DNA from: DAISKN01 sp963716925
GTDB lineage: Bacteria; Acidobacteriota; Vicinamibacteria; Marinacidobacterales; SMYC01
Direction of reading: 5' to 3'
Assembly: GCA_963716925.1 (NCBI GenBank)
Contig: CAVQUX010000025.1
Coordinates: forward strand, 938,694-1,002,693
Length of the DNA: 64,000 bases
The notes under the pieces are model-generated. The model did not search any database. It was not told the origin of the DNA and saw only the letters and a list, made by a program, of their open reading frames with translations. The position numbers were made by a program, and so were the translations under genes. The first letter of the stretch is position 1. Each line of letters starts with the position of its first letter. Positions 32,136-42,510 of this stretch are shown here, piece after piece.

Positions 32136-34053
32136 CTGCGCGCTCGAGAAACTCCCGCGCCCGGGCATAGTCCTGGCGAAAGTAGTACGCGTAGCCCAGG
32201 CCGGCGATGACCTCGTAGCGCTCTCGAAACCGTTCTTCCAGCGGCAACAGGAGATCGAGAGCCTCTTCGGCGCGCTTCGTTGCGAGAAGCGCGCCGGCGA
32301 GCTTCCAGCTCGCTTCGGGAAGCCGCGGTCCTCCTTCCGCCACCGCCTGCCTGAGCTCGGCGATCGCCTCTTCGTGGCGCTGCAGACTCCAGAGCTGCTC
32401 GCCGCGAGCGAGCGCGAGCGAGCCGGGCGATTGGGGAAAGCCGCGGCGGTAGATGAATCCCGGTCGATCGACCGCACTCCGCGGAGAAACGACGACCTCC
32501 GTGCGGCGCTCATCCAGGATGGCGCCGTCCGGATCCGAGAGCTGGACGCGCAAGACGTAGTTTCCCCCCGCAACCTGGCGCAAGGGGAACTTTTGCACGA
32601 CGGCGGAGTTGGGCCCCTCATCGACTCTCGTTTCGTGCTCGTCCAGGACCACGTCGCCTGCGAGCAGGGAGAAGCGAAGGTGCGAGCCCGCTCGAGCGCC
32701 GTGAGCCTGCGCCAGGGCAACGAGCTCCGCGCCGGCGGGAAACAGGCTCGATACCGCGGGGTAGATTCGATCGTAGCCCACCTGAAACGCGGGCAGGTAG
32801 CCGGGCATCGCCTCCGACAACGGCCGTTCGTGGAGATAGCCCACGGCGAGACCGCCGAGACCCGGTTGGCCGACCCTCAGGAGAGCCACCTCGAGCGAAC
32901 GCTCCGCCACGGTGAACTGGTGAACGGCCCGGTTCCTCAGCACGACGCTCACGCGATAGTCGCCCGGGACCAGCGGAAAGGCATCCTGGAAGGCGAAGGG
33001 GAGTCTCGCTCCCCTCTCGAACTCGTTCGGAGGAAGCTCCAGATACGCCTCCTGTTCCTCCAGCTCGACGAGGACGCCATTCCTCGTCCGGACCTCGCGG
33101 GTGACGTCGAGAGTCGTGTAGAACTTCGAGCCGTCCTCCGAAACCTGTAGAGCGAAATTTTCCGGCGAAAGCTCGACGGTGAAGTGAACGAAGGGCGTCG
33201 AGTCCGGTCCGTAGAGAACCACGAAGCCGCTCTCGCTGGGCACGTAGCGAAAGGAGTAGTCGCTGGATACCCGGTTCCCGAACCGCAGGTACGCGTCCGC
33301 ATAGTCGGCGCGGGCGGTGCGCTTCGCCGACGTCTCGATCCGGGCCATCAGGATGTTCGTTCCGAACGCCGGCCGCCGGCTGACGAAATCGACGGGCTCT
33401 CCCAGGTCCAGGGTGAGCGCAGCTCGCGCGAGATCGGGAGAGATCCGCTGGAGCACCTCGAGGGCCTCGCTGTTGTCCGAGGAGGGGGTGTACTGGTAGC
33501 CGGTCATGAGGGAATTCGGGCCGTGGAGCACCGGGTCATAGAGCTCGTATTCGCCGAGCCCACGTCGGCGAAAGAACAGGAGGTTGAAGGACGAGGGGAG
33601 CCCCTTCTCCGGCTGAGCCGGATAGACCCAGAGCTCGCACTGCACGACCTCGTTCTGCGCTTCGAAACGGGTGATCGTCTGGGGCTCTCCGAGAATGATG
33701 TACATGCGGCCCCGGTCCGTCTTCCAGCCCGGGCGCGCCGTCTCCCGGCTCAGTTTCGTGCTCGCGTGCTGGAGACGGCGATAGTGCTCGGTGAGAAACT
33801 CGTTGTCCTTGGTGGCGGGGTCCGGGTCGCGAGCCCGCCAGAAGGCTTCGACGAAGCGCTCGCGCTCCTCCTGGGTTCCGAGCGACAGGAACACGTCCTT
33901 CTCGGAGTCGGAGATGATGTAGACCACCTCTTCCTCGAGCCATTTGCGGTACTCCGGGGGGAGACGCTCCAGCCGTTCGTCGGCCACGGCCCCGAAGGCC
34001 CCAAAGGCGAAGAGGCTCAGAACGAGAAGCTCGAACGTGGCGATTCGGCTCAT
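31966..34053 (-). CDS. GWxTD domain protein with C-terminal TPRs
   Basis: A 695-residue exported protein with a signal peptide (IATFELLVLSLFAFGAFGAVA). The N-terminal third has the GWxTD-type pattern (KWLEEEVVYIISDSEKDVFLSL, ERERFVEAFWRARDPDPAT, then PGWKTDRGRMYIILGEPQTI). A beta-rich middle follows (about 220-530), then several TPR units (about 540-690) ending in SLELDPTQEEVQKLLESL. The family is frequent in Acidobacteriota and related phyla and has no settled function; a periplasmic scaffold role is suggested. Its 3' end is duplicated at 9918-10225. It is apparently transcribed separately from the PKS operon downstream. Confidence 0.85.
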   Translation of the reverse strand: MSRIATFELLVLSLFAFGAFGAVADERLERLPPEYRKWLEEEVVYIISDSEKDVFLSLGTQEERERFVEAFWRARDPDPATKDNEFLTEHYRRLQHASTKLSRETARPGWKTDRGRMYIILGEPQTITRFEAQNEVVQCELWVYPAQPEKGLPSSFNLLFFRRRGLGEYELYDPVLHGPNSLMTGYQYTPSSDNSEALEVLQRISPDLARAALTLDLGEPVDFVSRRPAFGTNILMARIETSAKRTARADYADAYLRFGNRVSSDYSFRYVPSESGFVVLYGPDSTPFVHFTVELSPENFALQVSEDGSKFYTTLDVTREVRTRNGVLVELEEQEAYLELPPNEFERGARLPFAFQDAFPLVPGDYRVSVVLRNRAVHQFTVAERSLEVALLRVGQPGLGGLAVGYLHERPLSEAMPGYLPAFQVGYDRIYPAVSSLFPAGAELVALAQAHGARAGSHLRFSLLAGDVVLDEHETRVDEGPNSAVVQKFPLRQVAGGNYVLRVQLSDPDGAILDERRTEVVVSPRSAVDRPGFIYRRGFPQSPGSLALARGEQLWSLQRHEEAIAELRQAVAEGGPRLPEASWKLAGALLATKRAEEALDLLLPLEERFRERYEVIAGLGYAYYFRQDYARAREFLERAAGLRPPDSALLNALGDSFGKLGERQKALGAYRRSLELDPTQEEVQKLLESLTGEAR

Positions 34054-34093
34054 GGTGCAGCTTCGAGGTTCGTCCTAACGAAGCTCCACGATA

Positions 34094-36575
34094 TCACTCC
34101 CCCGCCAGGCTCGCGTAGATCTCGCGGCCCTTTCGCCAGAGCTCGATCACCTCGGTTTTCTGCTTTGGCGTGTCGAACGCATCCGACTCCTCGAGCAGCT
34201 GGAGCACGCGCTCGATCCACCGCACGAAGTAACGCGCATCCTCGGGGGAGCTCGGCGCCTCGTTCCCCTTCACCACGTAGATCGGGCTGGTGTGAGCGTA
34301 AACGTAGCTGTCCATGAGCAGGTGAAGCCTCGAAGGCCCGGTGACCCGCGCGGCGATCCAGCCGCTCGCCGGCAGCGGAACCGTCGTGTCCAGCTCGATG
34401 CGGTAGGGATCGGCCGGCTTCGTTGCGGAAACGACCTTACCGTTCACGATGATGTCGAGCGACTCCATGGGGAAGATCGAGCTCGCCTCCGCTTCCACGC
34501 GGACCGTGGTCGTTCCGCCGGGCAGTCGCAGCTCGTCGCCGGGCTCCCTTCCTTCGACTTTCAGGAACAGCAGAGGCCCATTGGTGACGAAGGAACGGCC
34601 CTCCGTGAGCCCGCGGATCCAGTTACCGTAGTCGAGAGGCGAGCCGGATTTCACGTAGACCCTCGTCGTCCCGATCGCCGGAGCCCTCCAGTAGTTCGTC
34701 ATGGCGTCGGTTCCCGCCGAAGCTGGAACCCGGAAGCCGAGGTTCAGGACCCGGTACCAGACGCTCGCGGAAACGTGCTCGTCGCTCCAGATGCACATGA
34801 CGTCGAAGTAGTCCACTTCACCCAGGGCCGCGCTCACCGGGAACTCCCGCGCCCCCCGGTACTCGTCCTCGGACGGGTCGCGGCCCGGGACCTGGAAGGG
34901 ATGCACGTAGCCCGCGACAGCGCCCTGACGATGCACTTGTTCCAGCACTCTCGAGTTCGTGGGGTAGTGCGCGCTCACGGCGGTTCCGAAGAACCCGTCG
35001 AACTGCGGATAGATGAACTCCTTCAGGTTCAGAAGCGACATGTGTCCGGCAAAGCTCGGTCGATACTCCTCGTTGAAGTAGAGGAGGCGATTCGGCTTCG
35101 AGTGATCGCTCAGCTTCCCCTCGAAGTACTGGAGATCGTGGATTCGCGTACCGGCCTGGTTCGCGACCAGGTCGTTGGTTACGTGCAGGTCCTCCCCGTC
35201 GGCCTCGAGGAGAAGCGAGCGGGGCGTCGCCTGGAAGATCCCGCCATAGTTCATGTGAAGGTGGTTGTCGCCGGAGTACCAGCCCCGGCCGGGGAGGTCG
35301 GCGAAGCGTTCGAGGGTGAGCTCGACGCTCTTGGTCTGACCCGCGACGACGTCCAGGCTCTGAGCTCGAGGTCGGTATTCGAACCCCTTCATCACTTCGA
35401 GAGCGGCCGGGCCCGCGGGCAGATCCACCGCGAAGCTTCCCCGGGTGTGGAAGTAGTGGTCGTCGGTGACGACGACCATGCGGTGAAAGGCGTCGGAGGG
35501 AGCGTACGACTTCCCGTCGCTCGCCCGGAGATACACGCGGGCCTCGGTCTTTTCTCCGGTTCCCGCATCCTTCACCGTGACTTCGATCCGGCCGGTGGGA
35601 TGAAGGTACTTCCGGCTCGCGATTTCGACCTCGTCCGGGGCTCCGCCCACCGACGGAACCGTCCAGAGCGAGAAGCGCTCGCCCGCGTTCGAGATGTAGG
35701 CCAGCTTGTCTCCCTCCGGCGACCAGGCCGGAGTGAAGATCTCGCCGTCACCGCGAGTGATCTGCATGGGGTTCCCGTGCTCCGCCGACATCACCCAGAG
35801 CTGGATGCGACCGCTGCGGTAGGACCCGTAAGCGACCTTGCGTCCGTCGGGGGACCACACCGGCCTCGCGTGCCAGACCGTTTCCTCCGGGAGGAGGATG
35901 GTAGGCTCCGGCTCTCCCAGCCGCAGGGTCCACAAGCCGCCCGTACCCTGGATGCGCTTTTCGTTCCACGGACGGTTGCTGACGAAAACGATCCGGCCCC
36001 CGTCGGGAGACCAGCTTCCGGTGATGTTTTGAAACGAGTCCGAGATAACGGGCCGTACCGATCGATCGGCGACCGTGAGCGCCCGGAGCCCGATCGCCTC
36101 GGCGTTGTCGGCGGAATCGAAGAGGATCGTCTGACCGTCGGGAGACCACCGAGGATTCACGCTGAAAGCCACGCTCTCGGTGAGCTTCCGAGGCTCGCCT
36201 CCGCCCAGGTCCACTACCCAGATGTCGATCACCTTGCCGGTGTCCCTCGTGAAGGCTATGCGTTTGCCGTCCGGGGACCAGTCGGGGCTTCCATCGTAGT
36301 GAGCTCCGGAGGTCAGCTGGATCGCCTCACCCCCTTGCGACGGGAATCCTCCACAAGCTTCCCTGCATCGAGAACACGATCTCGCGGCCGTCGGGAGACC
36401 AGGACGGCGACCAGGGACCGGTGGTGACCGGCGGCAGGTACATGCTCTCCATGTACATCCCTCCGCCTCCGCCGAAGATGTGCTGATAAGCCATCGGAAT
36501 CTGCGGGGCGTGCGCCTGGACCGTCGCTGCGGACATCGCGAGCGCCGGAAGGATCCAGGAGATTCGACCGTTCAT
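34094..36575 (-). pseudogene. PD40 (TolB-like) beta-propeller fused to CehA/McbA metallohydrolase, one-base frameshift
   Basis: The gene begins at ATG 36575 with a signal peptide (NGRISWILPALAMSAATVQAHA) and the first propeller repeat WSPSWSPDGREIVF. It stops early because of five Cs at 36330-36334 on the plus strand. Dropping one restores GEAIQLTSGAHYDGSPDWS and a continuous product of about 826 residues to 34094. Six or so WSPDG repeats form a propeller, followed by the CehA/McbA (PHP-like) domain with GDNHLHMNYGG, GYVHPFQ and CIWSDEH. Relatives hydrolyse carbamates and other esters with metals. It may be an assembly error, since everything else is intact. Confidence 0.8.
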
Positions 36576-36600
36576 CCTTCCCTCACTTTCGTGACGTTCC

Positions 36601-39063
36601 TCATTGGGCGAGAGCTTCGAGCTTTCTTCGAGCTTCGGAGAAGCGCTCGCGGAGAGCGGGGATCGCAGCACCTTCGAACCCCTCCTCGAGCCGCGCCTCG
36701 GCGATCGCCATCCATGCCAGTAGCTCTCGCGCGGAGCGGCGTAGGGCCTCCTCCTCCCGGCTCCCCACCTCGTTCACCCAGACGGCTCCGGTGTGAGCGA
36801 ACGGATAGCTGTCCATCACCGGCCAGAGGGCCTCGCCGCCGTGGGCGCGGGCGGCAATCCATCCACCGGCGGGCACCGGAACCTGGCCGCTGTAGACCTT
36901 CCTTCCGGGGGCAACCAGTCCATCGTCTTTCCACACCACCTTCCCGTTCATGAGCACCTCCACCGTCTCGACGGGCACTGCCGAGATCAGCGTAATGTGA
37001 AAGAGGGCGCGACCTCCGGCAGCGCCAGAAATGACCTCACCGGGTCCCGCGCCAGAAACTTCGAAATCGAGGAACGGCCCGGTGGTGACGAAGCTCCTGC
37101 CGCGTCTCAAACCGTCGAGGTAGCTCCCGAGATTCAGCGGCCCGTCCAACTTCACGTAGACGCGGGTCGCGCCCACCGTCATCGAGCGGTAGAAGTTGGA
37201 AAAGGCGTCCGTTCCCGCCGAGGGAGCGATGGGGAGGCCGAGATTCAGGAGCCGATACCAGGCGTCCGCCGTCCCCCGCTCGTCGCTCCACAAGCACGCG
37301 ATCTCGAGCGTGTCGACGAGCCCGTGGATCGCTTCGGGCACGAGTGCGAGCGGAAGGTTGCGCGGGGTTCCGTCCTCCGGGAAGGGGTCCGGAGCCATCA
37401 CCGGGTGCACGAACGAGTTCACACCGCCCTGGCGCCGGGCCTCCTCGAGGGCGCTCCCGTTCACGCGATCGTCCTTTCCGTAGACGGGATAGGCGGGCCC
37501 CCAGAACCAGGGCCAGTGCGGCGACGAGATCCCGATGAGCCCCATGTGGCCGAGAAAGTGAGGTCGGACTTCCTGGCCGAAGACGATGAGAGGCGGCGAA
37601 GGGCCGATCCGAGTCCAGGACGCCCATTCGAGGTCGGTGAGTCGCGTATGCAGGTTCGCCATGAGCGGGGTCGCGACGTCGAGGTCTTCGGCGGCGAGAA
37701 CGGTCACGAGCGAGTCCGGACGGAGACGATACGGGCCCCCGTAGTTCAGGTGAAAGTGATGATCGCCCGAATACCACCCTCCCTCGCCTCCACTCCAGAG
37801 CGGGGCGAGCTCCAGGTCCGCGACCGCGCTCTCACCCGCTCCGGCCGCGACCGCGGCGGTCACGACCGGCGTCGAAAGGCCGTGAGTGGCTTCGACGCGA
37901 AGCGTACCGGCGGGTGCTTCGACTTCGAGCACTCCATCCGAGTAGAGGTACACCTTCCCGTTCTGCGAATCGAAACGCGGTTGCGAGGCATCGGAGACGA
38001 CGGGATGGCCGGAAGCGTCGGAAACGTTGAGCCGCGCCGCCAGGGGACGGAGCGTGCCCCTTGCCCGGGTCCGAATCTGAACGCGCGCCGTCGGCGCTCC
38101 CCAGTCCCACTCGAGGGGATCGACCTCCTCGATCGCACCTCCGCCGCGAGCGACTCGCTTCAGTCGAAAGCGCTGGTCGGCGTCCGCCTCGACGAAGTAG
38201 ATCGCGCCGCCGTCCGAGGAATAGGCGGGCATGATCGGCAGGCCGTCTCCGGCGGTCACCCGGATACGGGGCCCGCCTGCGAGATCCTCGAGCCACAGAG
38301 CCCACCGATCGGGATCGGGGAGGGGCACGACGAGGCTCGAGCGGCCGGGATCGAGAGCGGGCCGCATCTGGGAGCCGATGGATTCTTCGAGCAAGACCCG
38401 GGATCGTCCCGTGCTCGCATCGAGGACCGAGACGCTGTCGCCCGCCTGCGCCTTGGAGACGAAAACGATCTCTCGCTCCGAGACCGGCAGGGGACAGAGC
38501 TCCAGGCCCTTCGCCTCGGTGAGGCGCGTCTTTTCCCCGCTCGCGAGCTCCATCCGCCACAAATCGAGGTCGCCCGCCTGCGCTGAAGCGTAGAGGATCG
38601 CTCGCCCGTCCAGGGAATAGATGGGATCGAGGAGAATCGCAGGCTCCTGTACCAGCACGTCCTCGGACCCGCTCGCGACGTCGACGCGGACCAGGGTGGT
38701 ATTGCGGGTATCGTCGCGGACGAACACGAGGGACCCGGCGTCGGGAGACCAGCGCGGCCGGAAGTCCATCCCGGCGCCGTCGGTCAAACGGCGCGCCCGC
38801 TTCGACTCCAGATCGAGGATCCAGAGCCATCCCCGCGCCGAAAAGGCGATACTCTTCCCGTCGGGCGAGGGCGCGGGATCGGATGGACCGGCGTTGAGAT
38901 AGGGGAATTCGTATCCCTCAAGGTAGACGTGGTGGCTGTAGCCCTCGACCTTCGGGTAGCGGTTCGTCCACTGAGCCGTCCCGGTGCCCCCGGACAGCAA
39001 AACCACGAAGAGCACCGACAGAAGAACGCGTTTCCGAGACATCGCTTCGTTCCCGACCCTCAT
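36601..39063 (-). CDS. PD40 (TolB-like) beta-propeller fused to CehA/McbA metallohydrolase
   Basis: An 820-residue exported paralogue of the preceding gene with the same layout. A signal peptide (SRKRVLLSVLFVVLLSGGTGTAQ) is followed by PD40 propeller repeats (SPDGKSIAFSARG, WSPDAGSLVFV, YSLDGRAILYA) over about residues 60-330. A carboxypeptidase-like beta domain comes next, and then the metal domain with GDHHFHLNYGG, SFVHPVMAP and CLWSDERG. ATG 39063 is chosen (GGAG five bases upstream); ATG 39042 is possible. The two genes are 25 bases apart, suggesting one operon. Substrate unknown; it is probably exported to the periplasm or surface. Confidence 0.85.
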   Translation of the reverse strand: MRVGNEAMSRKRVLLSVLFVVLLSGGTGTAQWTNRYPKVEGYSHHVYLEGYEFPYLNAGPSDPAPSPDGKSIAFSARGWLWILDLESKRARRLTDGAGMDFRPRWSPDAGSLVFVRDDTRNTTLVRVDVASGSEDVLVQEPAILLDPIYSLDGRAILYASAQAGDLDLWRMELASGEKTRLTEAKGLELCPLPVSEREIVFVSKAQAGDSVSVLDASTGRSRVLLEESIGSQMRPALDPGRSSLVVPLPDPDRWALWLEDLAGGPRIRVTAGDGLPIMPAYSSDGGAIYFVEADADQRFRLKRVARGGGAIEEVDPLEWDWGAPTARVQIRTRARGTLRPLAARLNVSDASGHPVVSDASQPRFDSQNGKVYLYSDGVLEVEAPAGTLRVEATHGLSTPVVTAAVAAGAGESAVADLELAPLWSGGEGGWYSGDHHFHLNYGGPYRLRPDSLVTVLAAEDLDVATPLMANLHTRLTDLEWASWTRIGPSPPLIVFGQEVRPHFLGHMGLIGISSPHWPWFWGPAYPVYGKDDRVNGSALEEARRQGGVNSFVHPVMAPDPFPEDGTPRNLPLALVPEAIHGLVDTLEIACLWSDERGTADAWYRLLNLGLPIAPSAGTDAFSNFYRSMTVGATRVYVKLDGPLNLGSYLDGLRRGRSFVTTGPFLDFEVSGAGPGEVISGAAGGRALFHITLISAVPVETVEVLMNGKVVWKDDGLVAPGRKVYSGQVPVPAGGWIAARAHGGEALWPVMDSYPFAHTGAVWVNEVGSREEEALRRSARELLAWMAIAEARLEEGFEGAAIPALRERFSEARRKLEALAQ

Positions 39064-39179
39064 CAGAGCTCCAGTGCGGTTTCGTGAATCATGAGGCCTC
39101 TCCTATCGATCGTTGGGGATTGTCGGAGATATCGGGCGAGGACGACGGCCGATGGCCAACTGGGGTTGGCAAGAGAATC

Positions 39180-39208
39180 GGGCCGCCGAGGCGATGCCCC
39201 GGCGGCCC
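39180..39208 (-). terminator. Hairpin terminator after the TonB-dependent receptor
   Basis: GGGCCGCCG (39180-39188) pairs with CGGCGGCCC (39200-39208), giving a nine-base GC stem with an 11-base loop. It starts nine bases past the receptor stop, and on the minus strand GATTCTCTT follows. This is a good rho-independent-type terminator, although its T tract is short. Confidence 0.7.
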
Positions 39209-39216
39209 GAAGCCTG

Positions 39217-42200
39217 TCAGTAGTAGACCTTGATTCCGAACTGCCACTCCCGGGCCGGCACCGCCAGGCTTCCGATGCGTCCGAACCCGGAGGACGCGAT
39301 GTCCACCCCCGGAAGGCCGAGGTTGACGGTGTTGAAGAGGTTATAGACCTCGGCGCGGATCTCGAGCCGCGTCCGCTCGCCCGGAAGCCGTATCAGCTTC
39401 GAGAACGAGAGGTCCACGTTGAACAGATCCGGTCCTATGATCGGATTTCGCGGAGACGTTCCGAACTCGCTCGGCCCCGTTCGCTGGAAGGCAGCGGTAT
39501 TGAACCACTGCTGCGCCGTCTGGGGGCCAGCATTGGGATCTCCGACCAGGTTGGGCCGGCAAACGGGAGTCCAGTTCCCCGCGGTAATGCAGGGGTCGGC
39601 GCTGTCGTAAGGCGAGAAGGGACGCCCGCTCTGGTAGGTCCAGATGCTCGTCACCACCCAGTCGCCGAGGATGTGGGCCAACGCCCCTTCGTTCAAATAC
39701 TTCTTATCGGGACCCACCGGGATTTGCCACGTCTCGTTCACTACCAGTCGATGTCGGGCATCGAAGAACGAGTCGGCCCATTCGGCCTCCGGGTCGTCCG
39801 CATTCTGAGGCGTCATGACCCAGGTCCGGTTCGTGGCTCCGGAATGGAAGTGCGAAGAGAGATCCTTGGAGTCGGACAGGGTGTAGGCCACGCCGAAGCT
39901 CAGCCCGTCGGAGAAACGACGGAAGAGGCTCGTCTCCCAGCCGTTGTACGTGGAGCGCCCCCAGTTGGTCGTCTGCAGGACGGAGGTGAAGCCGGGATAG
40001 CGGCGATAGAGGTCCTTGTTCGACTGGGTGATCCCATCGAGCTGGTTGTACGGCTGGTTGATCTCTTCGAACTGCAGGAGCTTGCTGCCGCGGTTGCCGA
40101 CGTAGGCCGTCTCGAGAATGGTGCTCTTGAAGACCTCCCACTGGAGACTGACGCTCCAGGCCGTGGTGTAGGGCGTGATGATGTTCGGGTCGGTGACGTA
40201 GAGCTGACCGATGGGCTGCCCGTCGTACCCCGGTCCCGGGTTCAGCGGCGCGGTGGCATAGTCCTCCCGCTCGAGACCCAGGAGTGGGTCGGCGAGGGTG
40301 GTGTTGCGAATGACGGGCTGGTAGTAGAACGGGTACGACAAAAGCTGCTGGAGAGTGGTGTTGTTCTTGAGCTGGTTGTGGAAGACGCCCGCCCCGCCGC
40401 GGATCGCGAGCGTGCCGTCGCCCCGGATATCCCAGGAGACGCCGACGCGCGGTTGAATGTTGTCGTAGTCGGGAAAGTACGTGCCCCGGTCGGGAAGATC
40501 GAAGGCCGGATCCCCCGCGAGGACGATCTGGCCGATGCCGCTCAGGGGAACGTTGGGCGTGGGCGGCTGGATCTCGAAGAAGGTGGAGGTCTCGCCCGTC
40601 TTGTGGATGATGGGGCTGTAGAAGTCCCATCGGAGCCCGAGGTTGAGCACCAGCCGGTCGCTCACGGTGAAGTCGTCCTGGAAGAAGAGCCCCGTGTTCC
40701 AGTTGTTCTGGTCCATCAAGGTTCTTCCGCCGGCGAAGTTGAACTCGCGTGCCCGACCGAGCAGGAAGTCGGCGAAGGAGTCTCCCGTGTACCGCCCGTC
40801 GAAAACGAACCGTCCCACGTAGAAGAAGCCCACGTCGTTCTTCTCGCGACCCTTCCGGACCTCGGCGCCGAACTTCAGAAAGTGATCCCCGGTGTCCCAG
40901 GTGAACACGTCGGTCAGCTGGAGCTCGTAGTTGTCGTTGGTGCTGGGCCCTTGAATCTGATTGCCGATCCCGGACATTCCCGTGATGTTGAACTCGGGAA
41001 GGCCAATGCCCCCGATGACGTCCTGCGGGCGCTCGTACCCGACCCCGAAGTCCAGAGGGTCGAGGAATGGAAGGTTCGAGGAAGCGTTCTCCCTGGTGTA
41101 GACGCCGGCGCGCAGCTCGTTGAACCGCTCGGGGGAAAGAATGGCGTTCAGGCCGAAAGTGTAGTGTCCGACGGTCTGGTCCAGCGTGTTGGGGAATCCG
41201 TCGTAGCGCGCGACCCCCGCTCCCTGGACGGGGTTGAACTGGTCGGTGCTCTGATAGAAGTGCCGGTAGAACACGGCCCAGTTGTCGTTGAAATTGTGGT
41301 CCAGGCGGGCGATGAACTGATCGTAGTTATTCGTCGATTCCGGAGAGGAGACGTAGTTGTTCGCCCTTGCCGCGGCCCCGGAGATGTTGGGAAGCGGCAT
41401 CAACTCCAGGAGAGCGGTTGCGGCGGGATCGATTCGATTGGGCGGGATGACGTTCCCGGGGAACGGTTGTCCGGTGGTCGGATCAAGGATCGGTTTCGTA
41501 AGGAATCCGAAATTACCCGCCCTTTCCCCGGCGGTAGCCACGATCGTCTGGTTGGTCAAACCCCGGGTCAGGCGGTAGCCCTCGTAGGATCCGAAGACGA
41601 ACGTTCGGTTCTTGATGATGGGCCCGCCGAAGGTTGCCCCGTATTGCTTCTGGCTCAGCGGAGGAGGCTCGTTGATGGCGAAGTAATCCTTCGACTGGAA
41701 CGCGTCATCGCGCATGAAGAGCCAGCCGGCGCCCGAGACGCTGTTGCTGCCCGACTTGGTCACCACCTGGACGATGGATCCGGCGTTGCGCCCGAACTCG
41801 GCCGAGAAGTTGCTCGTCTGGATCTTGAACTCCTGGACGGCGTCGGGATTGGGCTTGATGTCGGCGGTGTTCCCGTTCAGCTCGTTACTCGAGACGCCGT
41901 CCATGAGGAAGTTGTTGGCGTCGTCCCGCTGGCCATGCACGTAGTAGGTGCTTCCGGCCTTCGTGTCCTGCTGTCGCGTGGTGACCCCGGGAACGAGCAG
42001 TCCCAGGTCCACGAAATTCCGGCCGTTGAGCGGCATGGCGACGATTGCGTTCTGGTCGACGACCTTTCCTACCGTGGACGTCCTCGTTTGCACCACGGTG
42101 GTCTCCGCGGAAACGGTGATGGTCTCGGCCAGCTCCCCCAGGGGCATTTTGAAGTCGAGGCGGGTCTCCTGGTTGACTTGAATCACGACCCCGCTGGCGA

Positions 42201-42471
42201 CGGAGGTGCGGAATCCGGAGAGCTCCGCTTTCACTTCGTAGGTCCCCGGCTGCAGTCCGACGACCGCGTACTGCCCCCGGGCATCGGTCGTGGCCGTGCG
42301 ACTGGAGCCGGTGCCGGTGTTCGTAGCGGTGACCGTGACTCCGGGAAGTACGCCGCCGGTGTCGTCCTGGGCCTGCCCCAGAAGCGTTCCCAAGCTGACC
42401 TGACTCGAGACCGTCGCCGGCAGCGCCAACAGCATCGCCGCCGCGATCCAATTAGCCCATCGCCTCTTCAT
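39217..42471 (-). CDS. Oar-type TonB-dependent outer-membrane receptor
   Basis: A 1084-residue protein. A signal peptide (RRWANWIAAAMLLALPATVSSQ) is followed by a carboxypeptidase-regulatory beta-sandwich (residues about 28-115: LLGQAQDDTGGVLPGVTVTA, GQYAVVGLQPGTYEVKAELS), a plug domain with LPLNGRN-like MPLNGRNFVDLGLLVPGV, and a 22-strand barrel ending in FGIKVYY with a terminal aromatic. Oar-like receptors are expanded in Acidobacteriota and import large substrates or bind extracellular proteins using TonB energy. A GGGAGG site lies before ATG 42471. It sits with hydrolase and peptidase genes, suggesting uptake of degradation products. Confidence 0.93.
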   Translation of the reverse strand: MKRRWANWIAAAMLLALPATVSSQVSLGTLLGQAQDDTGGVLPGVTVTATNTGTGSSRTATTDARGQYAVVGLQPGTYEVKAELSGFRTSVASGVVIQVNQETRLDFKMPLGELAETITVSAETTVVQTRTSTVGKVVDQNAIVAMPLNGRNFVDLGLLVPGVTTRQQDTKAGSTYYVHGQRDDANNFLMDGVSSNELNGNTADIKPNPDAVQEFKIQTSNFSAEFGRNAGSIVQVVTKSGSNSVSGAGWLFMRDDAFQSKDYFAINEPPPLSQKQYGATFGGPIIKNRTFVFGSYEGYRLTRGLTNQTIVATAGERAGNFGFLTKPILDPTTGQPFPGNVIPPNRIDPAATALLELMPLPNISGAAARANNYVSSPESTNNYDQFIARLDHNFNDNWAVFYRHFYQSTDQFNPVQGAGVARYDGFPNTLDQTVGHYTFGLNAILSPERFNELRAGVYTRENASSNLPFLDPLDFGVGYERPQDVIGGIGLPEFNITGMSGIGNQIQGPSTNDNYELQLTDVFTWDTGDHFLKFGAEVRKGREKNDVGFFYVGRFVFDGRYTGDSFADFLLGRAREFNFAGGRTLMDQNNWNTGLFFQDDFTVSDRLVLNLGLRWDFYSPIIHKTGETSTFFEIQPPTPNVPLSGIGQIVLAGDPAFDLPDRGTYFPDYDNIQPRVGVSWDIRGDGTLAIRGGAGVFHNQLKNNTTLQQLLSYPFYYQPVIRNTTLADPLLGLEREDYATAPLNPGPGYDGQPIGQLYVTDPNIITPYTTAWSVSLQWEVFKSTILETAYVGNRGSKLLQFEEINQPYNQLDGITQSNKDLYRRYPGFTSVLQTTNWGRSTYNGWETSLFRRFSDGLSFGVAYTLSDSKDLSSHFHSGATNRTWVMTPQNADDPEAEWADSFFDARHRLVVNETWQIPVGPDKKYLNEGALAHILGDWVVTSIWTYQSGRPFSPYDSADPCITAGNWTPVCRPNLVGDPNAGPQTAQQWFNTAAFQRTGPSEFGTSPRNPIIGPDLFNVDLSFSKLIRLPGERTRLEIRAEVYNLFNTVNLGLPGVDIASSGFGRIGSLAVPAREWQFGIKVYY

Positions 42472-42510
42472 AGCTTGCCTCCCTGAAAGTCTTCGTACGA
42501 CCGTTTGGAA

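Noticed and set aside
34292..36427. A 711-codon plus-strand open frame
   Set aside because: Antisense to the PD40-CehA gene, without any motif; a shadow of high-GC coding.
39091..42486. A 1131-codon open frame on the plus strand
   Set aside because: It lies antisense to the TonB receptor; its translation is Arg/Gly/Val-rich with no domain pattern. High-GC DNA produces such shadow frames.
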